Source of the DNA: Tillus elongatus
Lineage: Eukaryota > Arthropoda > Insecta > Coleoptera > Cleridae
NCBI GenBank assembly: GCA_964006375.1
Contig: OZ023267.1
Location: forward strand, 86,825,406 to 86,889,405
Direction: 5' to 3'
DNA: 64,000 nucleotides
The notes under the pieces are model-generated. The model did not search any database. It was given only the letters and a program-made list of their open reading frames with translations, and was not told the origin of the DNA. Positions 12,666 through 21,364 of this stretch are shown here, in pieces. The position numbers were made by a program, and so were the translations under genes. Numbering within the stretch: the first letter of the stretch is position 1; each line of letters opens with the position of its first letter.

Positions 12666-15600
12666 CATGTTCAGTCGGCTCAATTCTTCTCTAAATATCG
12701 TGCAATGGAATTCACGTTCTATACTCCAACATAGATGTAACCTTAGTAAATACTTATCGGATAATAAGATAGACATTGTCATGATTAGCGAAACATGGCT
12801 AAAACCTACAAATACTAATTTTAAATTTAATAACTATAATTTAGTCAGAAAAGACCGATTAGGTCGAAGAGGTGGTGGTGTTGGAATTTTGGTCTCTGAA
12901 AAACTTAACTATGAAGTATTTACCTTAAACTTTAATGCTGGCGGTGAGACCGATGTGTGTGCTATTAAACTTACGAATTTAGGTATTAATATTGTCTGCG
13001 TCTACAAACCTCCAGAAATTATCGTACGAAAATCTCAGTGGGTACAATTGTTTAGGCAATTTAATGGTAAAACATTAATTGGTGGGGATTTCAACTCAAA
13101 GCATAGCCTGTGGGGTTCACCGAATGATGATAATCAGGGTTCGGAACTCAGCGAGGCGATAGACGAAACAAATCTTGTAATTATAAATAATGGTTCGCCA
13201 ACTAGGATCTCCCGTCCACATGAAAATCCGTCAGTGGTAGACATAACTATGGCTACCCCAGATTTGGCAGGCGAGGCACATTGGAATGTACAGACAGAAA
13301 ACCTTGGCTCAGATCATTACGTCATATCTATAGTGGTACAACAAACGTTTCACACAAAAAGAAATACTCCCTATGTTAGATGGGTTGAATCAACAGCTGA
13401 TTGGCTACGGTTTCAGGATATCATAGATAAAACACTGGACTCGGATAGCAATCTGACAACAGAGGACAAGTTCAAGAAATTAACCAATGCAATCTTTTTA
13501 GCCGCAGACTACTCAATGAAACAAAATAAGGTTGTAAATGAGGCCCACAGACATCCAGTCTGGTGGGATTTAGACTGTGAAGTAATTTACAACAAACGCA
13601 AGCAAGCATTACACGCCTATAAAAGAGTGTCGAATTATGAAAATTACATCCAGTACAAAATAGTTGAAGCCAGAGCCAAAAGGACATTCAAACAAAAAAG
13701 TCGTGCTGCGTGGAAACGCTTTGTAAACAACTTAAATAAAAATACGTCACTCTCATCTATTTGGAGCTTTATCAAAAGAATTAATAATAGTGAAATTGGA
13801 AACAATACAGTAATAGACGACCCACTAACAGACGAGATAATGCAATTGATTGCACCACCTGGCGCTGCAGATCACCTTGGAATGTTTAATGAATCAGAGT
13901 TAGAAAACCACTTAAGCAAAGCTTTTACCATGCAGGAATTGGATCTCGCAATGAAAAATACATCGAACACAGCTCCAGGCCTTGACAGAATTACATACAG
14001 AATTCTTAGCAACCTACCACATAAAGCTAAAGAATTTCTACTGGACATATTTAACGACTGGTGGACAAAAGGGATTGTCGTAAAAGAGCTTAAGGAAATT
14101 GTCATACACCTTATATATAAATATGGCAAAGATCCTACGTTAGCAACATCCTATAGACCTATCTCTCTTCTCAGATGTATTACCAAAGTGTTTGAAAGAC
14201 TAATAAAATTTAGACTCGAATGGCACTGTGAGAAAAATCAAATATTCTATCCTCACCAGTTTGGTTTTAGAAGAGGACTGGGCACCTCTGATGCAATTTC
14301 CCAACTTGTGACTGATATTCAGTGTGCGTTTAGCAAAAATCGATATCTTGTATGCCTTTTTGTTGACATAAAAGCTGCCTATGAAGCCGTTAATTTGAAA
14401 CTGCTTAAAAGAGATTTAGAGGAGGTGGGCCTTAGTAACAACGTAGCCCTAAATATTGTACAACTCTTTCACAATCGTGAGATTAGTATTAGAAGAACTG
14501 ATAATACATTGACAGAAAGCAGAACTATAGCCCAGGGAATTCCACAGGGCTCAATACTCAGTCCTTTACTCTTCAACGTTTATTCAAGAAACCTTCATAG
14601 TTTATGGCCCGTAAACATCAACTGTTTGCAGTTTGCCGATGACCTTTGCATATATACAACGCAGAATAATTATGCAGATTGTGTAATACAAATACGGTAT
14701 ATAATAAACGTTCTACATGGTTGGCTGGAAGAGAGAGGGTTCCAACTAAATGAAGATAAAACATCGATCATGTGCTTCACTAGACACAGACTACAACTTC
14801 CTCGGTATATAAGTGCCAACGCATACACAATTAAGACGGTAAGCACTTATAAATATTTGGGACTCATTTTAGATAGCAAACTTCTTTGGACTGCTCACAT
14901 CAAATATCTTAAGAGCAAGTGTGAAAAGGGTATAAACATTCTAAAGGCGACAGTACACAGAAACTGGGGTGCCGATACACTAACAGCGCTAATATTCTAT
15001 AGATCCTATATAAGATCTATTCTAGATTACGGCTGCATACTCTATGGATCAACATCTAAAACCAATATGTTGCAGCTAGAAAGAGTGCAGATAAAGGCAC
15101 TCCGCATGAGCATCGGAGCAATGAAATCTACACCAACGGAGGCGGTCTTTGCAGAAGCCTCAGAGCCACCCTTACACCTTAGAATATCCTTTCTGGCTAA
15201 TAAGTATTTAATAAAATTGAGAAATAGAAACCCATCTATGATAAGCAGTTTATATTCACTTTTTATAGAAACACTTTGCAACAAATACTGGAGAATAAAG
15301 AATGATCCGCCTTTAGCCACCGCCTTTGAAAAAACTATGGTCTTTGAAGAAAATGTTAGAACATTTCTAATTCCACCACTGTATAAAATCGAATATGAGC
15401 ATTTTCTGCAAAAGTTCGAAGTCTTAATACCATCCTACGCAGAACAAGATTCTCAGAACAAATCAATCTTTCAATCCTACTTGAGTACTTTTAAGAACAG
15501 TAATCACATTTACACAGATGGGTCAAAAACAGGAATTGGTGTAGGTGCTTCAGTTTATATTCAAAACCATAATATTAAATTAAAATTTGCTTTAGCTCCT

Positions 15601-16371
15601 CTATCATCAATATATACGGCAGAACTTTATGCCATAGCCGAAGCTTTAAAATGGATCCTGAATGCACAAGAAATAAACTCTGTTATTATAAGCGATTCAC
15701 AGTCTGCGCTGAGGACTCTTCAAAATCTAGGAATGACTTACTTTCATAATGACATAATAAGACAAATCATAGAAATGAATGGTAGGATTAGGACATACGG
15801 GACAGTTAAGTACTTATGGGTAAAAGGCCATGCCGGTATTCACGGGAACGAAATAGCTGATTCGTTGGCCAAGCAGGCCGCTGAAGACAATGCGATCGAT
15901 AGCTATGTTCCTTATGCTGATTTGTTTAACCCACTAAAAGATCAGCTATTAAAAATGTGGGAAGAAAAATGGAAAAAATATACTGAAACATCCACTAATC
16001 ATTATAGATTATTATATCCTACACTGCCTAAGAAAAAAAACCTAGAGATACAATGGGCTAGTCATAGCAGAAATATTAATATAATGTTAACTCGTATGAA
16101 ATTCAACCATGGTAGATTTCAGTCACATCTACATCGAATTGGGATAGAAGCAAGTAATACCTGTGCTTGTGATGGACAAGCTGTCGCTGATTTAAACCAT
16201 TTACTTTTTTCTTGCTCTTTCTTAAATACGCAAAGAAACCAACTATACAAATCCTTAATTGCTCTGGGAGTGCAATTTCCATTAAATCTAACCCACATAC
16301 TGGCTATAGTTAATGCACCGATAGCCAGATGCCTATTTAATTTTCTGAATAAATCTGGTATCAACCTATAA
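12646..16371 (+). CDS. I-like element ORF2 protein (endonuclease, reverse transcriptase, RNase H)
   Basis: 1,241 residues with no interruption. APE-type endonuclease at about 10-235 (I-V-Q-W-N-S-R-S, S-E-T-W-L, GGDFNSKH, S-D-H-Y); RT at about 440-760 with YRPISLLRCITKVFERLI, FVDIKAAYEAVN, IPQGSILSPLLFN and catalytic FADD at 663-666; RNase H at about 953-1080 with I-Y-T-D-G-S (Asp 958), A-E-L-Y-A, S-D-S-Q-S-A-L and WVKGHAGIHGNEIAD. A Cys/His tail (C-A-C-D...H-L-L-F-S-C) follows. It nicks target DNA and copies its own RNA there. The ATG at 12646 overlaps ORF1; a second ATG at 12667 lies one base after the ORF1 stop and would suit stop-reinitiation. Either start leaves the endonuclease intact. 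Confidence 0.93.
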   Translation: MGIPHSDMFSRLNSSLNIVQWNSRSILQHRCNLSKYLSDNKIDIVMISETWLKPTNTNFKFNNYNLVRKDRLGRRGGGVGILVSEKLNYEVFTLNFNAGGETDVCAIKLTNLGINIVCVYKPPEIIVRKSQWVQLFRQFNGKTLIGGDFNSKHSLWGSPNDDNQGSELSEAIDETNLVIINNGSPTRISRPHENPSVVDITMATPDLAGEAHWNVQTENLGSDHYVISIVVQQTFHTKRNTPYVRWVESTADWLRFQDIIDKTLDSDSNLTTEDKFKKLTNAIFLAADYSMKQNKVVNEAHRHPVWWDLDCEVIYNKRKQALHAYKRVSNYENYIQYKIVEARAKRTFKQKSRAAWKRFVNNLNKNTSLSSIWSFIKRINNSEIGNNTVIDDPLTDEIMQLIAPPGAADHLGMFNESELENHLSKAFTMQELDLAMKNTSNTAPGLDRITYRILSNLPHKAKEFLLDIFNDWWTKGIVVKELKEIVIHLIYKYGKDPTLATSYRPISLLRCITKVFERLIKFRLEWHCEKNQIFYPHQFGFRRGLGTSDAISQLVTDIQCAFSKNRYLVCLFVDIKAAYEAVNLKLLKRDLEEVGLSNNVALNIVQLFHNREISIRRTDNTLTESRTIAQGIPQGSILSPLLFNVYSRNLHSLWPVNINCLQFADDLCIYTTQNNYADCVIQIRYIINVLHGWLEERGFQLNEDKTSIMCFTRHRLQLPRYISANAYTIKTVSTYKYLGLILDSKLLWTAHIKYLKSKCEKGINILKATVHRNWGADTLTALIFYRSYIRSILDYGCILYGSTSKTNMLQLERVQIKALRMSIGAMKSTPTEAVFAEASEPPLHLRISFLANKYLIKLRNRNPSMISSLYSLFIETLCNKYWRIKNDPPLATAFEKTMVFEENVRTFLIPPLYKIEYEHFLQKFEVLIPSYAEQDSQNKSIFQSYLSTFKNSNHIYTDGSKTGIGVGASVYIQNHNIKLKFALAPLSSIYTAELYAIAEALKWILNAQEINSVIISDSQSALRTLQNLGMTYFHNDIIRQIIEMNGRIRTYGTVKYLWVKGHAGIHGNEIADSLAKQAAEDNAIDSYVPYADLFNPLKDQLLKMWEEKWKKYTETSTNHYRLLYPTLPKKKNLEIQWASHSRNINIMLTRMKFNHGRFQSHLHRIGIEASNTCACDGQAVADLNHLLFSCSFLNTQRNQLYKSLIALGVQFPLNLTHILAIVNAPIARCLFNFLNKSGINL

Positions 16372-16620
16372 CCATCATTATGTAAAAAAAAAGAAGGCTG
16401 TAAGCAGTAGTAGTATCTTGTTTGTAAATATTAAATTAAGTTATGTTAAATACACCAGTTGTAAATATGTTTATTTTAGATTTAAGTCCTATTAATTGTA
16501 AATAGTTAATATCCATCTGTCTCACCATCTGTTTACCCTCACCTAGCCGTGGCCCTCTTTGTGATGTCTAAGCCGTCTCGATAGGCCCCGAGATGCATAG
16601 TGTCCTAGTTTTATTTTCCC

Positions 16621-16734
16621 CCAAAAAAAAAAACAGAAACGAAAGAAAGAAAAAGAAAATAAAGAAAAAGAAAAGAAAAAAAAAACCATAATAGTACAAT
16701 TAATTATAAAAAAAAAATAAAAAAAAAAAAACAG
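16621..16734 (+). other. A/G-rich block in the I-like element 3' UTR
   Basis: Runs of A broken by G (plus strand) with two near-pure A tracts, 650-700 bp downstream of where ORF2 endonuclease to RNase H coding ends and 340 bp before the CAA tail. It may be an internal poly(A)-like tract or expanded simple sequence; it is not the element's terminus, which is fixed by the target duplication at 17071. Confidence 0.7.
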
Positions 16735-17070
16735 CACAATTAATTTAAGAAGAAAAACTGACTAATAGTTTCCAATATATCTATACATGTAAAACACACA
16801 TATTCGTTTCACCCGTCAGTAATTTAATTACAAAAACAATAAGCTAATAAGTTTAAAACTTTAGTTTAGAGACTACAATTACTTTATTACCCACTTATTA
16901 TTTTTACCATGTTTCTGCGTTTATGAGTGTCTCTTAATATATGTGTATATGAGTCTACACTATACATTTCTATAATATGTAGAGAATTGAATTATATCTT
17001 TGGAATGTACTGTGGCCGGCTGAACTTGATTTCCGAGGCCATCCCTTCGTCGAACACAACAACAACAACA

Positions 17071-17083
17071 ACCTTGACTTTCA
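17071..17083. repeat. Target-site duplication (right) of the I-like element
   Basis: Exact copy of the 13 bases at 11068-11080, directly following the CAA tail. Confidence 0.93.
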
Positions 17084-17184
17084 GTAAATTTATCTAGAAA
17101 TGTGTTAAATCGCGTTAGTGTTCCCCGTAATAAACCTCTTTTCTTAATCAATGCACGTAATTCTGCTGCCGTTTCGTCTGTCAT
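17071..17184 (-). CDS. gag: BEL/Pao Gag N-terminus (separated from the rest by the nested element)
   Basis: The Gag start is the ATG at 17184-17182 (minus), giving M-T-D-E-T-A-A-E-L-R-A-L and then R-F-N-T-F-L-D-K-F, the usual basic N-terminus of BEL/Pao Gag. An in-frame upstream Met at 17262 exists but the sequence before 17184 does not look like the family. The frame is cut at 17071 by the I-like insertion and resumes at 11080; the 13-bp duplicated target lies at both junctions. Read onward from here, the minus strand enters the I-like element's (CAA)n tail, so this fragment alone cannot make Gag. Confidence 0.82.
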
Positions 17185-17497
17185 GATTGCAAGATATGTT
17201 AAATTCAACAAACGGTTTTTCTTAGTGTTAAATTTTGAAAATAATATGAGAAACTCAAACAATGCAGTACAGATAAAATTTTGCTAAAATAATCGCTGGA
17301 TAAAAATAAAACAAAGAAATAGATGGGATAATGGAATGTGACTCACCAGAGAACAACGTGGTCGTCCACGTGCTTCTTTCTTGTAACGAATTTGATTGCT
17401 GCTTGTTTATTGCTTCGTATTGACGAATACACTCCGATCGCGTAACTACAGAATCCACTAGACTTTATACAAACACGTGTTTTAACCAAGTATTTGT

Positions 17498-17512
17498 GCG
17501 GTTCGAAGGCCA
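17498..17512 (-). other. Primer-binding site of the BEL/Pao element (tRNA-Tyr-like)
   Basis: Five bases inside the 5' LTR end the minus strand reads TGGCCTTCGAACCGC. This resembles the complement of an insect tRNA-Tyr 3' end (TGGTCCTTCGAGCCGG) with one missing base and a few changes. Position and the leading TGG support a PBS; the tRNA identity is an inference. Confidence 0.55.
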
Positions 17513-17517
17513 AAAAA

Positions 17518-17877
17518 TGGAGGTTACGGCGTTGCTGCCGTCGAATATGATGTTCTAGGCTGGTTCTCGATCGACTTAGTGGACTGTATCGAATTAAAGC
17601 TATGTGGATTCTGCAGAATATTGTATTACTATTTACACTATTTACAGTAACTAAACATAATAACAATATATAAGATAGAGCGGCGTGCTTAGCGAAGCAC
17701 TCGTATCGGTGTCTTTAAAACGAATAGAATGATTGATTGTCTTCATTCACCTTCCTTCTTCATTGCGGTCGTCGGGCTTGCGCACAACCAATTTCCAAGA
17801 CAGCTGACATCTGAGCCGTCAATGGTGGCGCACTGCATGATTAAAAAAATCGCGGGAAATGCTTACAATGTTAATCA
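17518..17877 (-). repeat. BEL/Pao 5' LTR
   Basis: Partner of 5352-5708. Differences include gatcgactt versus gatcga near 17570 and a one-base indel in tattaactattt. It should carry the element's promoter in minus orientation; I see no strong TATA box on that strand. Confidence 0.93.
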
Positions 17878-18600
17878 AGTACTTATACAAAAATTGGTTA
17901 AAAAATTTTACGTAAAAAATTCTACAAAATATTTTTCTCAAAATTTTCCCCAAACAATGTTTTTGCTCGAAAATTCATTACCTAAAACATTATTTTTCAC
18001 GAATTTCATTAAAAAATCTTACATCAAAACTCCGCCTAAATACCTTTCACACATTAATTCGAAACAAAATTTCCATTTTGTTTAAAGGAAATTACAGAAT
18101 TTTTTCAATGATATTTCGTTAAAAAGTTTAAGAAAATTGCTGTTTTAAGAACATTTTGTGAATGAAAATTCTCTAATGAAATAAATTGACATTTATACAA
18201 TCTGATCTATATACAGACGTGAGACTCCTTTTGCGAGTCCACAAAGAAAATTTTCTTTTGACTGACGATGCTCTAAAAAGCGAAACCGATTACAGAGAAG
18301 AAAACAAGCACTTCTGAGGCCATACGAAAAGTCTATACGGCTATATTCAGTATGGAATGGTTTAACCAAGTTAAAGCAACGGAAACAACCTGATCTGGTA
18401 TTAAAATTTGAATTGAGTATTAAGAGTTCCTACCTCATTAATGAACTATTTTTATAAAAATTCGCCAAAGATTCAGTACAATTACATATTATCATATAAC
18501 GTAAAAAACTCATAATAAAAATTAAAAAAAGATAATTCACACGCCTGGGTTCGAACCAGCGTCATCTCCAAGATGAGACAAACGTTGTTCATTGCTTCAG
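17878..18600. other. AT-rich spacer with a tRNA-like T-arm
   Basis: No gene is supported. At about 18546-18560 lies ctgggttcgaaccagc, which matches a pol III B box / T-arm, next to a short stem tcatctccaagatga. No A box and no pairing acceptor arm are found on either strand, so it is at most a tRNA or SINE relic. Confidence 0.4.
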
Positions 18601-19038
18601 CTTTAACTTCAATAAACTTTATTTATATCACTTATAATATTTACAATGTAATGTACAATATTTAGAGCGTATTACAATGCACCGGCGAGTTATTAAATCG
18701 CTCTTACAAAGTATATTTAAAAATATAAGTACAAGGTCTTGTTTGCATTTGTGTTTTTTGTTTCTTTGTTTATGTACAAACGTCTACAGAGGAGATAAAC
18801 TTATAGATAGGATTTAACAAAATAGCAGGAAAAACACGACTAAAAAAACCTAATATTTTGACAATGTATTTAATTCTATTAGTTTACTAAATAAATATTA
18901 TACACACACACCTATACATTTATCTAAATTATAAATATAGAGTATTTACAATTGTTATAAAATTACCTAAATCTTAACTACACTTAACATTATCAGCGGG
19001 ATGCTTATGCCTCATTTTTAAACAGTTCATTTCTGTAG
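18601..19038 (-). mobile_element. Possible 3' UTR of the Jockey-like host element
   Basis: An AT-rich segment ending (minus sense) in AATAAA at 18623-18618, directly left of Gypsy-1. On the far side of Gypsy-1 the Jockey-like ORF2 ends at 25795 with almost no 3' UTR. The simplest reading is that Gypsy-1 landed in that 3' UTR. This rests on position and a poly(A) signal only; no coding evidence is possible here and no clean Gypsy-1 target duplication was found. Confidence 0.35.
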
Positions 19039-19780
19039 TGTATTTAACAAAGCACTTCAATAGACGTAGGTGCGGTGTTGCCACATCTCCAGAACTTACC
19101 CAACATCTGGGAATTTTTACACAATCTGGCAACACCGCCTCCCCACCCCCCTGGGGGTGCCTGGGGTGACCCCCCACAGGCGAAGTCTCAACCCTCTAGG
19201 ACCAGAAATAACGAAGTTACCAACTTGTACCCCGTCGGAACGGATAACTGAGGTCTGCACATTCCGAACACCCTGTATACACACCCTGTATGCGCAGGGA
19301 ACCCTTACACCCTGTATACGCAGAGAGACCTTATATTACGAGAAACACCTCTTGTGTAACATAGGAGTGATGACCACATTTGGATCATCCTGTATATGCA
19401 TCCCCCTGTATACATACGGGGCCGATCTGTATTCACAAAACCTTCTAGCAAAAGAAGGTCCTGGAACATTCTGGAATAGAACGCTCGAGAACAAACTGGA
19501 AGGTGCGACGGCTATATAAAGATGGAAGTAAGCCAGCGCAGGCAGTTCAGTTAGAGAATGTTGAAGGAACTCGAAGAAGCAGTAACTAGTGTGAAGTGTT
19601 ATAGAGTAGCGACTGTAGTTTCATTGTATTAGTGACTTTTGTACAAATTAGTGATTAAACTAAGTGTTTTGTGAGAGAGATATTCTAGAACTTTTATTGT
19701 ATCCATATTTAGAGAGTAAATAAAGTTGTTTTGTTAAAATTAAAAGTCTCACTTATCCAGAACCCGGAGAAAACGCAACA
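19039..19780 (+). repeat. Gypsy-1 5' LTR
   Basis: Carries TATATAAA at 19513-19520 with a TCAGTT initiator-like site at 19547-19552 and AATAAA near 19720. Five copies of a CCTGTAT motif occur between 19271 and 19415, and a perfect 7-bp GC stem (caccccc / gggggtg) at 19144-19159. It ends at 19780, three bases before the primer-binding site. Confidence 0.9.
19513..19520 (+). promoter_or_regulatory. Gypsy-1 TATA box
   Basis: TATATAAA in the LTR, 27-34 bases before a TCAGTT insect initiator-like sequence at 19547. The same arrangement recurs in the 3' LTR near 25491. Confidence 0.7.
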
Positions 19781-19783
19781 ATT

Positions 19784-19801
19784 TGGTGTCAGAAGTGGGA
19801 T
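19784..19801 (+). other. Gypsy-1 primer-binding site (tRNA-Leu)
   Basis: TGGTGTCAGAAGTGGGAT, an 18-base match to the complement of an insect tRNA-Leu 3' end as I know it (ATCCCACTTCTGACA plus CCA). It follows the LTR by three bases. Confidence 0.85.
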
Positions 19802-19838
19802 AAGTGAGTGAAGAAGTGAACAACTAAGCTAGCTGTAA

Positions 19839-21364
19839 ATGGTAAACACCAGATCGACTGACTACGACGAGATGGCTGAAATCAAAGAGTTGATGGACTT
19901 ACTGAAAAACCAACGCAAAGAAGACGAAAAACGGCGACAAGAACATAAAGAAGACCTCAAGAGGCAACGCGAAAAACACGAACAACGACGACAAGAGGAA
20001 GAAAGAAGACGGCGCGAAGAAGACGACAAGAAGATAAAGAAGACCTCAAGAGGCAACGCGAAGAAGACGAACAACGACGACAAGAAGAAGAAAGAAGACG
20101 GCGCGAAGAAGACGAGAGAAGACAGCAAGAAGATAAAGAAGACCTCAAGAGGTAACGCGAAGAAGACGAACAACGGCGACAAGAAGATGAAAGAAGACGG
20201 CGCGAAGAAGACGAGAGAAGACGACAAGAGGAGGAACAGAGGCGTCTTCAAGACAAAGAAGACATCCGAAGTATGTTTCACGATATGAGAGTCGATGTAA
20301 AAGAAGAAATTGAACAGATTAACGAACAAATAGAGAATGTGGACTATAAAATAGGAGTGGTGAACAGTAAAGTGGAAAATGCAACAGAGGATTGGAACAA
20401 ACGATGGGAAGAAGTTGAAGGGTTGAAAGAACAAATGAAGATGATGATGAAAGGCACAGAAGTCAGACATAGAGAACTGACAGAACAGGTGATGGGCCAA
20501 ACTGATAGAACTCAACCAAGAAGAGTTACTGGAATGTCCCCAGCTCAAAATCGTCCGGAAGAAGATATGCCAATCGTGCAGCAGCCTCATGGAACCTTGA
20601 AGCCGCCGACTTTTGACGGAGAAACATCGTGGCCCATGTACAGGAGGCAGTTTGAAGCGGCAGCTCTCAGCAATGGGTGGACCGAACAACAGGCAGCAAC
20701 TGCTCTAATTCTCTCGCTTCGAGATAAAGCCCTAGAAATCCTCCAGGACATCCCGGAGTCGAAACAGCAAAACTACTTAACAGTGATACATGCCCTAGAT
20801 TTGAGATATGGTAACAAGTACATGAGCCAGGTCTACCAGACACAACTAAAGTCAAGGGTCCAAAAGCCAAATGAGACGCTGCAAGAATTTAGTGCCGAAG
20901 TGGAGAAAATTGTGCGACTGGCATATCCCCAAGCCCCAGAAGAATTTGTCAACCAGATCACCGTCCAGACCTTCATCGATGGGGTACTTGACAATGAAAT
21001 GCAACAAGCTTTAAGGCTCGGAAGGTTCAAAACACTTACAGACTGCGTAATTTATGGCTTGGAATTTGAAGCAGCAAAGAATGCATCTCAACCTCGCCGC
21101 AACAGGCTGCGCGAAGTGAAGGAGATAGAGGACTTTGCAGACACGACAGCGGAACTAAGGCAAGAAATGAAGTTGATAAAAGAAGCCATAAGCAAGCTCA
21201 CTGTACCGGTTGGGGCACGTAGGACGAAAGCAGATTGGTCAGACATAGAATGCTACAAGTGTGGTAGGAAAGGGCACATAAGTGGCAGTGCTCACAAACC
21301 CAACAGGTGGCTCGCAGAAGACAAGAATATACCAACAGTGAGCGGCGTCAGGGAAACGACCTGA
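19839..21364 (+). pseudogene. gag: Gypsy-1 Gag with coiled-coil repeats, frameshifted
   Basis: The ATG at 19839 is 38 bases after the primer site. The N-terminal third is a highly charged Glu/Arg/Gln coiled coil built on tandem DNA repeats (about 90-99-bp units from 19944 to 20250). The frame shifts near 20025 into the frame that carries the rest of Gag, and a TAA at 20153-20155 replaces a CAA found in the sister repeat. From 20273 the remaining frame holds the capsid-like region (KPPTFDGETSWPMYRRQFE) and one zinc knuckle, C-Y-K-C-G-R-K-G-H, whose last Cys appears lost (G-S-A where a Cys is expected). The stop is at 21362-21364; protease opens at about 21342 in a different frame. Confidence 0.85.

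Larger units (their letters stand above)
11081..17070 (+). mobile_element. Full-length I-like (I/Nimb group) non-LTR retrotransposon
   Basis: About 6.0 kb bounded by a 13-bp target-site duplication. Layout: 5' UTR about 211 bp, ORF1 (zinc knuckles), ORF2 (endonuclease-RT-RNase H), 3' UTR about 0.7 kb with an A-rich block, and a 3' end of CAA repeats (cgaacacaacaacaacaacaa). RNase H within ORF2, two ORFs and a short simple-repeat tail instead of poly(A) fit the I/Nimb clades. Both ORFs are uninterrupted, so this copy may be transposition-competent. It is inserted antisense to the BEL element. Confidence 0.92.
5352..17877 (-). mobile_element. BEL/Pao LTR retrotransposon, split by a nested I-like element
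   Basis: Two direct repeats of 357 and 360 bp (5352-5708 and 17518-17877) bound a minus-strand Gag-Pol with the BEL/Pao domain order gag-PR-RT-RNase H-integrase. On the minus strand the LTRs start TG(A/G)TTAAC and end CCTCCA. Flanks show agtac at 17878-17882 and tgtac at 5347-5351, a plausible 5-bp target-site duplication with one mismatch. The I-like element at 11081-17070 sits in gag; without it the BEL element would be about 6.5 kb, normal for the family. The LTRs differ by a small number of substitutions and indels, so the insertion is fairly recent. Confidence 0.93.

Noticed and set aside
16543..16737. Phe-rich minus-strand ORF
   Set aside because: Shadow of the A-rich block in the I-like 3' UTR.
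18540..18610. tRNA gene
   Set aside because: Only a T-arm-like GGTTCGAACC and one stem; no A box, anticodon arm or matching acceptor arm on either strand.
19862..20689. 275-codon minus-strand ORF, rich in Phe, Ser and Leu
   Set aside because: It is the antisense of the charged coiled-coil repeats of Gypsy-1 Gag; composition alone keeps it open.
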